40,244 nt of DNA from Burkholderia sp. Bp9143 (GCF_003853645.1 NZ_QTPO01000065.1:1-40244); one strand, 5' to 3'. Shown: positions 25,808 to 34,623, counted from the stretch's first letter. A program made the numbers and translations. The notes: generated from the sequence alone by a model not told the origin.

Positions 25808-27085
25808 ATGAACCGCCCTGCCGACTCCTGCCCCGCCCCCGGCCGCGCCGCGCGCGGCGCACCGCCCGTGCTGAGCACGGGCATGACACTCTTCTTCGCC
25901 GCGACGGTCGGCGTGATCGTGATGGACCTGTTCGCCGCGCAGCCGCTGACCGGCCCGATCAGCGCCGACCTGCAGCTGCCGCACGGCCTCGCGGGCCTCG
26001 TCGCGATGCTGCCGCAGCTCGGCTACGCGGCGGGCCTCGTGCTGCTGGTGCCGCTCGTCGACCTGCTCGAGAACCGCCGCCTGATCGTCGCGACGCTCGC
26101 CGTGTGCGCGGCCGCGCTCGCACTGCCGGCCTTCACGCGGTCCGGCACCGTTTTCCTGCTCGCGACCCTGGCTGCCGGCGCCGCGTCGAGCGTGATCCAG
26201 ATGCTGGTGCCGATGGCCGCGTCGATGACGCCCGAAGCGCAGCGCGGGCGCGCGGTCGGCAACGTGATGAGCGGGCTGATGCTGGGCATCCTGCTGTCGC
26301 GGCCGCTCGCCAGCCTGATCGCGGGCACGGCCGGCTGGCGAGCGTTCTACGCGCTGGCCGCGCTCGCGAACGCGGCGATCGCGGCGGTGCTCGCGCTGCG
26401 CTTGCCGCCGCGCGTGCCGTCGGCGACGGCCGGCTATCGTGCGCTGCTCGCGTCGATGGGCCGCTTGCTGGCCGGCGAACCGGTACTACGCAGGCATGCG
26501 CTGTCGGCCGCGCTCGCGATGGGCACGTTCAGCGCGTTCTGGACCGCCGTCGGGCTGCGGCTCGCGCAGCCGCCGTTCGGCCTCGACCTGCACGGAATCG
26601 CGCTGTTCGCGTTCGCCGGCGCGAGCGGTGCGATCGTCACGCCGCTGGCCGGCCGGGCAGGCGATCGCGGCCAGGGCCCGGCCGCGCAGCGCATTGCACA
26701 CGCGACGATGCTCGCGGCGCTCACCGTGCTCGGCATCGCCGGCGCCGGCTGGTTCGGCTTCGATGCGCACGCGCATCGCGGCGTCGCGCTGGCGCTGCTG
26801 GCCGGCGGCGCGGCGCTGCTTGACGCGGGAGTGATCGTCGACCAGACGATCGGCCGCCGGGAAATCAACCTGCTGAACCCGGCCGCGCGCGGGCGTCTGA
26901 ACGGATTGTTCGTCGGGCTGTTCTTCGTCGGTGGCGCGCTCGGCGCGGCGCTGGCGGGCAGTGCGTGGGCATGGGGCGGGTGGAGTGCCGTGTGCAGCGT
27001 CGGCTTCGCGTTCGCGGGCGCGGCCGCCGCGTTCGGCCTGTCGGCCGCGCGCCGGGCCGGCACCACCGTGTGGCCGCGCGCGTGA
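25808..27085 (+). CDS. MFS transporter
   Basis: A 425-aa major facilitator superfamily permease with about 12 hydrophobic segments. The first is at LFFAATVGVIVMDLFAA (about 28-45), and the loop 2-3 motif region is LVDLLENRRLIV (about 82-93). The central loop is around residues 200-220. The gene is divergent from and probably controlled by the LysR regulator. Overall it resembles the drug/metabolite exporter subgroup, but no substrate can be named. The first 25 residues are a hydrophilic tail; starts further in are possible. Confidence 0.85.
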   Translation: MNRPADSCPAPGRAARGAPPVLSTGMTLFFAATVGVIVMDLFAAQPLTGPISADLQLPHGLAGLVAMLPQLGYAAGLVLLVPLVDLLENRRLIVATLAVCAAALALPAFTRSGTVFLLATLAAGAASSVIQMLVPMAASMTPEAQRGRAVGNVMSGLMLGILLSRPLASLIAGTAGWRAFYALAALANAAIAAVLALRLPPRVPSATAGYRALLASMGRLLAGEPVLRRHALSAALAMGTFSAFWTAVGLRLAQPPFGLDLHGIALFAFAGASGAIVTPLAGRAGDRGQGPAAQRIAHATMLAALTVLGIAGAGWFGFDAHAHRGVALALLAGGAALLDAGVIVDQTIGRREINLLNPAARGRLNGLFVGLFFVGGALGAALAGSAWAWGGWSAVCSVGFAFAGAAAAFGLSAARRAGTTVWPRA

Positions 27086-27104
27086 CGCAGGCCCGGATGC
27101 GAGA

Positions 27105-27135
27105 ACGCCCCGCCCTCTGACGAGGTGCGGGGCGT
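27105..27135. terminator. Possible terminator between MFS and LysE genes
   Basis: ACGCCCCGC (27105-27113) pairs with GCGGGGCGT (27127-27135), extended inside by CCTC/GAGG with one bulge. No T-run follows on either strand, so it is a weak call. It sits between convergent genes. Confidence 0.45.
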
Positions 27136-27158
27136 CCGGCAGGCGGTGCGTGCTGAAA

Positions 27159-27794
27159 TCAGTGGCGGACCAGCGCCATCATCGCGCCGAAGCCGACGAA
27201 GATGCCACCCGTCAGCCGGTTGAAGACCTTCGCGACGCTCTGGCTCTTCAGCGTCGCGCCAATCCGCGTGCCGAACGACGCGTAGACGAGATACCAGCTG
27301 ACCTCGATCACCGCGAACGTGACGACGAGGATGCCGAACTGCGGCAGCGTCGGCTCGGCTGCGTTGATGAATTGCGGCAGCAGCGCGGCAGCGAACAGGA
27401 TCGCTTTCGGGTTGCTGCCCGCGACCAGGAAACCATTGCGGAACAGCGCCCCGCGCGATGCCGATGCGCCCTGCAAGACTGCATCGACGTCGGCGGCCGG
27501 CGCATCGTCGACGCGTGCGCGCCACGCCTTCACGCCGAGATAGATCAGGTAGGCGGCGCCCGCAAAGCGCAATGCATCGAACGTCGCCGGCCATGCCTCA
27601 AGGACCGCCCCGAGCCCTGCCGCGGACACCGCGAGCATCAGCACCAGTGCGGTCAGGCAGCCGGCCATCGTCGACGACGAGCGGCGCAGCCCGTGCCGCG
27701 CGCCGTGCGTCATCACGAGCAGCATGTTCGGCCCCGGAATCGCCGACACGACGAATACCGTCGCCACGAAAAGCCACCACGTATGCAGGTTCAT
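27159..27794 (-). CDS. LysE/RhtB-family amino acid exporter
   Basis: A 211-aa inner-membrane protein with about six transmembrane helices. The family signature SAIPGPNMLLVMTHGARHG lies at about 17-35, and NGFLVAGSNPKAILFAAALLP near 120-140 contains the second conserved NPK motif. It exports amino acids or derivatives; the specific substrate is unknown. It is followed (upstream on the minus strand) by a dehydrogenase gene in the same orientation 71 bp away, so the two may be co-transcribed. Confidence 0.9.
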   Translation of the reverse strand: MNLHTWWLFVATVFVVSAIPGPNMLLVMTHGARHGLRRSSSTMAGCLTALVLMLAVSAAGLGAVLEAWPATFDALRFAGAAYLIYLGVKAWRARVDDAPAADVDAVLQGASASRGALFRNGFLVAGSNPKAILFAAALLPQFINAAEPTLPQFGILVVTFAVIEVSWYLVYASFGTRIGATLKSQSVAKVFNRLTGGIFVGFGAMMALVRH

Positions 27795-27865
27795 GACCGC
27801 CCCGACCGAAAGAGAAACGAAATGTCGATTATGCCGTGCGCGCGGCGTTTCTGTCCCGCATCGGC

Positions 27866-28735
27866 TCAGCGGCCCGCGCGGCGCAACGCGACTTCGCCGA
27901 GCACCGCGAAGTCCTGTTCGCCGCCGCCGTGCGCGAGCGCATCGAGCAGGCTGTCGCGCACGACGCTCGCCACCGGCAGCGGCACCGACGCCGCGTCGCC
28001 GGCCTGCAGCGCGAGCCGCACGTCCTTCAGCCCGAGGCGCGCCTTGAAACGCGCAGGTTCGTAGCTGCGCTCTGCGATCATCCCGCCGTAGCCTTCATAG
28101 ACCGGCCCCGGAAACACGCTGTTCGTGATCACGTCGAGGAAATCGCGCATCGCGACGCCGTGCGCGCCGAGCAGCGCGGACGCTTCGCCGAGCGTCTCGA
28201 TCGCCGAAGCGAGCGTGAAATTCGCCGCGATCTTCGCGACGTTCGCGTGCTGCGGCAGTGAGCCAAACCGCCAGGTCTTCTGGCCAATCGCGTCGAACAG
28301 CGGCTGCACACGGTCGATCGCCTCGGCCGGGCCGCCGGCCATGATCGTCAGGCGCGCGGCGGCCGCGACGTCCGGGCGCCCCATCACGGGTGCGGCGACG
28401 TACTGGAGGCCGCGCGTCGCGTGTGCGTGCGCGAGCGACTCGGCCAGCGCGACCGACACCGTGGCCATGTTCACGTGGATCAGGCCGCGCGGCGCCTGCG
28501 CGAGCAGCGCGTCGTCGAATACTTCGCGCGCGGCCGCGTCGTCGGCGAGCATCGAGAACACGGCGTCGCCGCGAAACGCGTCGGCAGGCGTCGCGACGAT
28601 CTGCGCGCCCAACGCGGCGAGCGGTTCGGCGCGCTCGCGCGACCGGTTCCAGACCCGCACGGCGTGCCCCGCCTTCAGCAGGTTCGTCGCAATCGCCTGC
28701 CCCATTTCGCCCAGCCCGATAAATCCGAGATCCAT
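27866..28735 (-). CDS. NAD(P)-dependent beta-hydroxyacid dehydrogenase-like oxidoreductase
   Basis: A 289-aa member of the 3-hydroxyisobutyrate dehydrogenase / glyoxylate reductase superfamily. The Rossmann motif GLGEMG is at about 7-12 and the catalytic Lys region is HANVAKIAANF (about 170-180). The substrate-binding motif reads VAAPVMGRPDVAAAARL, where classical members have DAPVSGG; the change suggests a substrate or role different from HIBADH. AAGGAG lies 8 nt before the ATG at 28735. The open frame extends far upstream but overlaps the divergent Mut7-C gene and is not real. It shares orientation with the lysE-type gene. Confidence 0.86.
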   Translation of the reverse strand: MDLGFIGLGEMGQAIATNLLKAGHAVRVWNRSRERAEPLAALGAQIVATPADAFRGDAVFSMLADDAAAREVFDDALLAQAPRGLIHVNMATVSVALAESLAHAHATRGLQYVAAPVMGRPDVAAAARLTIMAGGPAEAIDRVQPLFDAIGQKTWRFGSLPQHANVAKIAANFTLASAIETLGEASALLGAHGVAMRDFLDVITNSVFPGPVYEGYGGMIAERSYEPARFKARLGLKDVRLALQAGDAASVPLPVASVVRDSLLDALAHGGGEQDFAVLGEVALRRAGR

Positions 28736-28831
28736 TGCCCGCTCCTTCGATCCGTGAAGCGGGGAGTTAAACACAGACGGCGGCGGCCTGCAGCCCCGGC
28801 GACCGGCCGTGCGCGGTGCGATACTGCCCGG

Positions 28832-29599
28832 ATGGCGACCGCGACCTTCCGCTTCCACGGCGAACTGAACGCGTTTCTCTCTCGCGCACGGCGCGAGCGC
28901 GCGTTCGCGCACGCATTTGCGCGCGACGCGACGGTCAAGCACGCGGTCGAGGCGCTCGGCGTTCCGCATACGGAAATTGGCCGGCTCTGCGTGAACGGCG
29001 CACCAGCCGCCCTCGACCGGCCGCTCGGCGACGGCGACCGCGTCGACATCCATCCGGAACGCGCGCGGCCGGCAGCCGCCTCGCCGCTGCCGCAACCGGA
29101 CCGCTGGCGCTTCGTCGCCGACGCGCATCTCGGCGGCCTCGCGCAGCTGCTGCGCCTCGCCGGCTTCGACACCTGCTACGACAACCACTACCGCGACGAC
29201 GAACTCGTCGCGCTCGCCGCGCGCGAAGACCGGATCGTGCTGACCCGCGACCGCGAGCTGCTGAAGCGCCGCGCGGTCGAGCGCGGCTGCTACCTGCACG
29301 CGCAGCAGCCGGACGCGCAGCTGCGCGAGCTGTTCGCGCGGCTCGACCTCGCGCCGCACATGCGGCCGTTCCGGCTGTGCCTGCGCTGCAACGCGCCGCT
29401 GCACGCGCTCGATGCGGCGGACGCCGCGCCGCGCGTGCCGGCCGGCGTCCGCCAGCGGCACCGGCGCTTCGCCGCGTGCGACGTGTGCCGGCGCGTGTTC
29501 TGGGAAGGCTCGCACTGGCGGCGCATGCGCGCGGTGGTCGACGCGATGCGCGGGTCGCCGCCCGGCGCAGCGGACGCACCGGACACGGCGGACGCCTGA
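28832..29599 (+). CDS. Mut7-C RNase-domain protein with N-terminal ubiquitin-like domain
   Basis: A 255-aa cytoplasmic protein. Residues 1-80 resemble the ThiS/ubiquitin-like Mut7-C_ub domain (TFRFHGELNAFL, then GDRVDIHPERA). Residues about 92-245 are the Mut7-C (DUF82) PIN-type nuclease domain: RFVADAHLGGLAQLLRLAGFD with the first Asp, DDELVALA, and LTRDRELL with the later acidic residues. A zinc ribbon with CLRC (about 187-190) and CDVC (about 215-218) follows. RNase activity is predicted from the fold; the target is unknown. It is divergent from the dehydrogenase gene. Confidence 0.85.
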   Translation: MATATFRFHGELNAFLSRARRERAFAHAFARDATVKHAVEALGVPHTEIGRLCVNGAPAALDRPLGDGDRVDIHPERARPAAASPLPQPDRWRFVADAHLGGLAQLLRLAGFDTCYDNHYRDDELVALAAREDRIVLTRDRELLKRRAVERGCYLHAQQPDAQLRELFARLDLAPHMRPFRLCLRCNAPLHALDAADAAPRVPAGVRQRHRRFAACDVCRRVFWEGSHWRRMRAVVDAMRGSPPGAADAPDTADA

Positions 29600-29600
29600 A

Positions 29601-29634
29601 AAAACAAAACCCCGCAGGCCGAAGCGTGCGGGGT
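29601..29634 (-). terminator. Terminator of the small lysine-rich exported protein
   Basis: ACCCCGCA (29609-29616) pairs with TGCGGGGT (29627-29634) across a 10-nt loop. The A-rich left flank (29599-29608) gives a T-run on the minus strand. It may also help end the plus-strand Mut7-C gene. Confidence 0.7.
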
Positions 29635-29677
29635 CTCGCGGCGGGCGGCCGGCAACGCCGGCCCCGGCGAAGCGGGC

Positions 29678-29917
29678 TTAGTTTGCTGCGCCCGAGTCGT
29701 TCGTGCCGGCGGCCGAAGCGGCTGCGGCCTTCGCCTTGCCCTTTGCCGAACCGTGTTGCTTCAGCTGGTGCTTCGGCTTGCTGTGATCCTTCTTGGCCGG
29801 TGCCGGTGCAGCGGCCGATGCCGACATGTCGGCTGCGGGCGCGGACGCCTGTGCGAATGCCGAAACCGATGCGAGAGCGAATGCTGCGGTCATGATCGAA
29901 GCGAGCGTCTTCTTCAT
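29678..29917 (-). CDS. Small exported Ala/Lys-rich protein, unknown function
   Basis: A 79-aa product with signal peptide MKKTLASIMTAAFALASVSAFAQ (cleavage after AFA). The mature part is low-complexity: an Ala/Ser stretch, then PAKKDHSKPKHQLKQHGSAKG, giving a strong positive charge and no cysteine. AAAGGAAG lies 5-6 nt before the ATG; the frame is open far upstream but that part is not plausible. It is a short periplasmic basic protein of a type common in Burkholderia; no role is assigned. It has its own terminator. Confidence 0.7.
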   Translation of the reverse strand: MKKTLASIMTAAFALASVSAFAQASAPAADMSASAAAPAPAKKDHSKPKHQLKQHGSAKGKAKAAAASAAGTNDSGAAN

Positions 29918-29960
29918 TGTTCTTCCTTTAGCGGAGAAAAAGTCAAACGTACCGGTTAGA

Positions 29961-29979
29961 GATGCGAGGCATTCGCATC
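29961..29979. repeat. Inverted repeat in the 29918-30286 intergenic region
   Basis: GATGCGA-GGCAT-TCGCATC is a perfect 7-bp dyad 44 bp upstream of the small exported protein. The 369-bp gap contains no gene that I can support. A -10-like TATACT (30215-30220) precedes the export operon, without a good -35. Confidence 0.35.
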
Positions 29980-30286
29980 CGAACATCAGTCGCGCCGGGT
30001 TGCCGGTCGCCGCCGGGCGGGTCGGCTGTCGCCTTTCCGTCTCGACGAATACTGACGCACTGGCTCCATAACGCATCGCCCGCGCTGCGAGTTGACATGT
30101 TGCCTGCATCCCTCGGGTTTCCCCGGGGGCGCGAGTTTCGGGCCCGCGCGACGGGCCGTCAGGGCGTGTGTCAATCGTCCGACAAACCGGCTCTCGCGCC
30201 CGCCACGGCGACGCTATACTGGCCTCCTTCCGTCCCAACCGGATCGCGGCCGGTCACGAGACCGCCGCCGTCACGAGGCGCCCAAA

Positions 30287-31492
30287 TTGCCCGATCACAA
30301 TCTGGACAAACTGAAAATCGACCGGCGTCCGATCGCACCCGCGCCACGCCGGCGCCGGTGGGTCCGCTATGCGGTCGCCGCCGCGCTCGTCATCGTCGCG
30401 ATCGTCGCCGTGCTCGCGCTCACCGGCCGGCCGACGGTCGACACGACCTCCGTCACGTCCGCCTACCCATACCAGAACGATACCCAGCTCAACGCGACCG
30501 GCTACGTCGTGCCGCAGCGCAAGGCCGCGGTCGCGTCGAAGGGCCAGGGGCGCGTCGAATGGCTCGGCGTGCTCGAAGGCACCCGCGTGAAGAAGGACGA
30601 GATCATCGCGAGGCTCGAAAGCCGCGACGTCGAGGCATCGCTTTCGCAGGCGCTCGCCCAGGTGAAGGTCGCCCGCGCGAATCTCGGCGTCGAGCAGGCC
30701 GAGCTGAAGGACGCCGAGATCGCCCTGCGCCGCACCACGGTGCTCGCGCCGAAGGGGGCGGTGCCGGCCGCGCAGCTCGACACCGACACGGCTCGCGTGA
30801 ACAAGGCGCGCGCGTCGATCAGCAGTGACCAGGCCGCGATCGCGTCTGCCGAAGCGAACGCGCAGGCCGCTCAGGTCGCGGTCGACCAGACGGTGATCCG
30901 CGCGCCGTTCGACGGCATCGTGCTCGCGAAGCACGCGAACGTCGGCGACAACATCACGCCGTTCTCGTCCGCGTCGGACAGCAAGGGCGCGGTCGTGACG
31001 ATCGCCGACATGGAGACGCTCGAGGTCGAGGCCGACGTCGCCGAATCGAACATCGCGAAGATCCGCGCGGAGCAGCCGTGCGAGATCCAGCTCGACGCGC
31101 TGCCCGACATGCGCTTCGCCGGCCGCGTGTCGCGCATCGTGCCGACCGTCGACCGCTCGAAGGCGACCGTGCTCGTGAAGGTGCGCTTCGTTGACCGCGA
31201 CGAGCGCGTGCTGCCCGACATGAGCGCGAAGATCGCATTCCTGTCGAAGCCCGCATCGCCGCAGGACCGGCAGCCGGTGACGGCCGTGCAGATGAGCGCC
31301 GTGGTCGCGCGCGACGGCCGGCCGGTCGTGTTCGTCGTGAAGGACGACACGGTGCATGCAACGGCGGTGACGACCGGCACCAGGATCGGCGAACTCGTCG
31401 CGATCCGCGGCGTGAAGCCCGGCGACATGGTCGTGCTCGTGCCGGGTTCGAAGCTGAAGGACGGCGCGAAAGTGTCCGTCGCGAAGAAGTAG
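30287..31492 (+). CDS. Periplasmic adaptor (HlyD/MacA-like membrane fusion protein)
   Basis: A 401-aa adaptor subunit of a tripartite ABC exporter. One transmembrane anchor (about 27-44, VRYAVAAALVIVAIVAVLAL) is followed by a lipoyl/barrel-sandwich half (GYVVPQRKAAVASKGQGRV), an alpha-helical hairpin (about 110-195, Ala-rich with VARANLGVEQAELKDAE), the second lipoyl half (APFDGIVLAKHANVGDNI) and a beta-barrel C-terminal part. A TTG start at 30287 is preferred: GAGG lies 9 nt upstream and the N-terminus MPDHNLDKLKIDRRP is natural. The open frame to 30092 is Arg-rich intergenic translation. Gene 1 of 4, with 1 nt to the ATPase. Confidence 0.88.
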   Translation: MPDHNLDKLKIDRRPIAPAPRRRRWVRYAVAAALVIVAIVAVLALTGRPTVDTTSVTSAYPYQNDTQLNATGYVVPQRKAAVASKGQGRVEWLGVLEGTRVKKDEIIARLESRDVEASLSQALAQVKVARANLGVEQAELKDAEIALRRTTVLAPKGAVPAAQLDTDTARVNKARASISSDQAAIASAEANAQAAQVAVDQTVIRAPFDGIVLAKHANVGDNITPFSSASDSKGAVVTIADMETLEVEADVAESNIAKIRAEQPCEIQLDALPDMRFAGRVSRIVPTVDRSKATVLVKVRFVDRDERVLPDMSAKIAFLSKPASPQDRQPVTAVQMSAVVARDGRPVVFVVKDDTVHATAVTTGTRIGELVAIRGVKPGDMVVLVPGSKLKDGAKVSVAKK

Positions 31493-31493
31493 C

Positions 31494-32201
31494 GTGGCGC
31501 GCGTGAACGACGCCTCGCCGCCCCTCGTCGAGATCAGCCACGTCGCGAAGTCGTACCGGCGCGGCAACCAGGTCGTGCCGGTGCTGACCGACATCACGCT
31601 CGACATCGGCGAAGGCGACTTCGTCGCGCTGATGGGGCCGTCGGGTTCCGGCAAGAGCACGCTGCTCAATCTCGTCGCCGGCATCGACCGGCCCGACAGC
31701 GGCGAGCTGCGCGTGGGCGGCCTCGACATCACGCGACTCGAGGAAGCGCGGCTGGCCGAATGGCGCGCGGCGAACGTCGGCTTCATCTTCCAGTTCTACA
31801 ACCTGATGCCGGTGCTCACCGCGTTCGAGAACGTCGAGCTGCCGCTGATGCTCACGCACCTGTCGCGCCGCGAACGGCGCGAGCGCGTCGAGCTGGTGCT
31901 CGACATGGTGAACCTCGGCGACCGGACCAGTCATTACCCGTCCGAGCTGTCGGGCGGCCAGCAGCAGCGCGTCGCGATCGCGCGCGCGTTGATTTCCGAT
32001 CCGGTGCTGATCGTCGCCGACGAGCCGACCGGCGACCTCGACCGCGCATCGGCCACCGACGTGCTCGCGATGCTGCAGCGAATGAACGCCGAGCTCGGCA
32101 AGACGATCATCATGGTGACCCACGATGCGCACGCCGCCGGCGCCGCGCGGTCGCTCGTGCATCTGGAAAAAGGGGAGCTGATCGATGGGCACGCCGTCTG
32201 A
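31494..32201 (+). CDS. ABC transporter ATP-binding protein (MacB/LolD-type)
   Basis: A 235-aa ATPase with Walker A GPSGSGKST (48-56), Q-loop FQFYNLMPVLTAFENVELP, signature LSGGQQQR (about 149-156), Walker B VLIVADEP (about 167-174) and the switch His in MVTHD. The sequence is of the MacB/LolD/FtsE type that energises FtsX-like permeases without being fused to them. The start is GTG at 31494, one nt after the adaptor stop, so translation is coupled; a GTG at 31503 is an alternative. It is followed after 18 nt by a permease. Confidence 0.93.
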   Translation: MARVNDASPPLVEISHVAKSYRRGNQVVPVLTDITLDIGEGDFVALMGPSGSGKSTLLNLVAGIDRPDSGELRVGGLDITRLEEARLAEWRAANVGFIFQFYNLMPVLTAFENVELPLMLTHLSRRERRERVELVLDMVNLGDRTSHYPSELSGGQQQRVAIARALISDPVLIVADEPTGDLDRASATDVLAMLQRMNAELGKTIIMVTHDAHAAGAARSLVHLEKGELIDGHAV

Positions 32202-32219
32202 CGGACGGGAGCGCGCGCG

Positions 32220-33374
32220 ATGTACGTGCTGAAGCTGATCGCGCGCAACGCACTGCGGCACCGGCTGCGCACGCTGCTGACCGTGCTCGGGCTGACCATC
32301 GCGGTGCTGGCGTTCGGGCTGCTGCACACCGTCGTCGACGCGTGGTACGCCGGCGCGGCCGCCGCGTCGAGCGGCCGGCTCGTCACCCGCAACGCGATCT
32401 CGCTCGTGTTCCCGCTGCCGGTCAGCTACGAGAACCGGATCCGCGGCATCGACGGCGTGACGGCCGTGGTCCGCTCGAACTGGTTCGGCGGCGTGTATCG
32501 TGACCCGAAGAACTTCTTCGCGAGCTTCGCGGTGTCCGAGAACTACCTCGACCTGTATCCCGAATTCATCCTCCCGGCGCAGCAGCGCGCCGACTACGAC
32601 CGCGACCGCCGCGGCTGCCTCGTCGGGCGCCAGCTCGCGACACAGTTCGGCTTCAGGATCGGCGACGTGATTCCGCTGAAGGGCACGATCTATCCGGGCA
32701 CCTGGGATTTCGTGGTGCGCGGCATTCTCGACGGCCGCGACGATTCGACGATCACGCGCCAGCTGGTGTTTCACTGGGACTACCTGAACGAGACGGTACG
32801 CAAGCGCACGCCGAAGCAAGCCGACCAGGTCGGCGTGTTCGTGCTCGGCGTCGCGAACCCGGACGACGGCGCCGCGATCGCGCGCAACGTCGACGCGGTG
32901 TTCAAGAACTCGCTCGCCGAAACGCTGACCGAGACCGAGCAGGCGTTCCAGCTCGGCTTCGTTGCGATGTCGAACCAGATCATCGCGGCGATCCGCGTCG
33001 TGTCGTACGTGGTGATCCTGATCATCATGGCCGTGATGGCGAACGCGATGGCGATGAGCGCGCGCGAACGCACCGCCGAATATGCGACGCTGAAGGCGCT
33101 CGGCTTCGGCCCCGGCTTTCTCGCGCTGATCGTGTTCGGCGAATCGGTCGTGATCGCGGTGGTCGGCGGCGGGCTCGGGATGCTCGCGACACCGCCGGCC
33201 GCGGTCCTCTTCAAGCATGCCGCGGGCGGCATCTTCCCGGTGTTCAATGTGTCGGCCGAGACGATGGCGCTGCAGGCCGTGTGCTCGGTCGCGGTCGGCT
33301 TCGCAGCCGCGCTCGTGCCGGCGTGGCAGGCGGCGCGCGTGCGCGTGGTCGAAGGCTTGCGGGCGATCGGGTAG
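32220..33374 (+). CDS. FtsX/MacB-type ABC permease, subunit 1
   Basis: A 384-aa permease with one N-terminal transmembrane helix (about 19-40, LLTVLGLTIAVLAFGLLHTVV), a large periplasmic MacB_PCD-like domain (about 45-255) and three C-terminal helices (about 258-282, 300-330 and 345-370). It ends in the FtsX-like AWQAARVRVVEGLRAIG. It pairs with the next permease, making a heterodimeric transporter with the ATPase and adaptor upstream. The substrate is unknown; antimicrobial, lipid or lipoprotein cargo are options. Confidence 0.9.
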   Translation: MYVLKLIARNALRHRLRTLLTVLGLTIAVLAFGLLHTVVDAWYAGAAAASSGRLVTRNAISLVFPLPVSYENRIRGIDGVTAVVRSNWFGGVYRDPKNFFASFAVSENYLDLYPEFILPAQQRADYDRDRRGCLVGRQLATQFGFRIGDVIPLKGTIYPGTWDFVVRGILDGRDDSTITRQLVFHWDYLNETVRKRTPKQADQVGVFVLGVANPDDGAAIARNVDAVFKNSLAETLTETEQAFQLGFVAMSNQIIAAIRVVSYVVILIIMAVMANAMAMSARERTAEYATLKALGFGPGFLALIVFGESVVIAVVGGGLGMLATPPAAVLFKHAAGGIFPVFNVSAETMALQAVCSVAVGFAAALVPAWQAARVRVVEGLRAIG

Positions 33375-33378
33375 GCGC

Positions 33379-34545
33379 ATGGCGATTCCGCTCACCTACA
33401 TCGCGCGCAACCTGTGGACCCGGCGGCTCACCACCGCGCTCACCGCGGGCGGGATGGCGCTGGTGATCTTCGTGTTCGCGACGGTGCAGATGCTCGACGC
33501 CGGGCTCACGCAGACGCTCGTGTCGACCGGCGAACCGGACAACGTCGTGGTGATCCGCAAGGGCGCGGAAACCGAGATCCAGAGCGCGATCGACCACCAG
33601 CAGGCCAACGCGCTCGAGATGCATCCGTCCGTCGCGCTCGGCCCGGACGGACGGCCGCGCGTGTCGAAGGAAGCCGTCGTGCTGATCTCGCTCGTGAAGA
33701 CGTCGACCGGCAAGCCGTCGAACGTCGTGATCCGCGGCGTGTCGCCGGCCGGCCTCGCGCTACGTCCGCGCGTGAAGCTCGCGGCCGGCCGCTCGTTCGC
33801 GCCGGGCTCGTCGGAGATCGTCGTCGGCAGCGCGATCGCGAAAGGCTTCAGCGGCACGCAGCTCGGCGACAGCCTGCGTTTCGCGCAGCGCGACTGGACC
33901 GTCGTCGGCATCTTCGACGCGGGCGGCAGCGGCTTCGATTCGGAGATCTGGGGCGACGTCGACCAGCTGATGCAGTCGTTCCGGCGCACCAGCTATTCGT
34001 CGATGGTGCTGCGCATCCCGAGCGCCGACGGCTTCGCGCGCTTCAAGGCCGACATCGACGTCGACCCGCGCCTGACGGACGAAGCGAAACGCGAGCAGAC
34101 GTTTTACGGCGACCAGTCGAAGGCGCTGTCGACCTTCATCAACATCCTCGGCATCACCCTGTCGACGATCTTCTCGATCGCCGCGATGATCGGCGCGATG
34201 ATCACGATGTATGCGTCGGTCGCGAACCGCACCGCCGAGATCGGCACGCTGCGCGCGCTCGGCTTCAAGCGCATGAACGTGCTCGCCGCGTTCCTGCTGG
34301 AGGCGCTGCTGCTCGGCTTCGTCGGTGGTGTCGCGGGGCTCGCGTGCGCGTCGCTGATGGAGTTCGCGTCGTTCTCGACGACCAACTTCCAGACCTTCTC
34401 CGACCTGTCGTTCCGTTTCGTGCTGACGCCCGCGATCGTCGTGAAGACGCTGCTGTTCTCGCTGGTGATGGGGCTCGTGGGCGGGTTCCTGCCGGCGATG
34501 CGCGCCGCCCGGCTGAACATCGTCGACGCGCTGCGCGCGCAGTGA
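33379..34545 (+). CDS. FtsX/MacB-type ABC permease, subunit 2
   Basis: A 388-aa paralogue of the upstream permease with the same layout: N-terminal helix (about 17-40, TTALTAGGMALVIFVFATVQML), a periplasmic domain with RKGAETEIQSAI and a C-terminal FtsX domain from about residue 255 (STIFSIAAMIGAMITMYASVANRTAEIGTLRALGF). It ends with PAMRAARLNIVDALRAQ. ATG 33379 is 4 nt after the first permease stop; the longer open frame is not homologous. No outer-membrane TolC-like gene follows, so the channel is encoded elsewhere, or the system is not envelope-spanning. Confidence 0.9.
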   Translation: MAIPLTYIARNLWTRRLTTALTAGGMALVIFVFATVQMLDAGLTQTLVSTGEPDNVVVIRKGAETEIQSAIDHQQANALEMHPSVALGPDGRPRVSKEAVVLISLVKTSTGKPSNVVIRGVSPAGLALRPRVKLAAGRSFAPGSSEIVVGSAIAKGFSGTQLGDSLRFAQRDWTVVGIFDAGGSGFDSEIWGDVDQLMQSFRRTSYSSMVLRIPSADGFARFKADIDVDPRLTDEAKREQTFYGDQSKALSTFINILGITLSTIFSIAAMIGAMITMYASVANRTAEIGTLRALGFKRMNVLAAFLLEALLLGFVGGVAGLACASLMEFASFSTTNFQTFSDLSFRFVLTPAIVVKTLLFSLVMGLVGGFLPAMRAARLNIVDALRAQ

Positions 34546-34566
34546 CGCGCGCGGCCGCTCACGCCG

Positions 34567-34601
34567 GTGCCGCCCGGGCGCGGCACGTTCAGATCGAACG
34601 T
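34567..34601. terminator. Two tandem hairpins between convergent genes
   Basis: GTGCCGC (34567-34573) pairs with GCGGCAC (34580-34586), and ACGTTC (34585-34590) pairs with GAACGT (34596-34601). Neither has a T-run. They occupy most of the 78-nt gap between permease 2 and the DUF2239 gene and are the only terminator candidates there. Confidence 0.35.
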
Positions 34602-34623
34602 CGTCATCGCGTCGCGGGCTCCG

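Noticed and set aside
28736..29515. Extension of the dehydrogenase frame upstream of 28735
   Set aside because: It overlaps the divergent Mut7-C gene on the other strand, lacks homology, and the ATG at 28735 has AAGGAG in front.
30092..30286. N-terminal extension of the adaptor protein
   Set aside because: Arg/Pro-rich translation of the intergenic region that includes the putative -10 TATACT; the TTG at 30287 gives a natural N-terminus.
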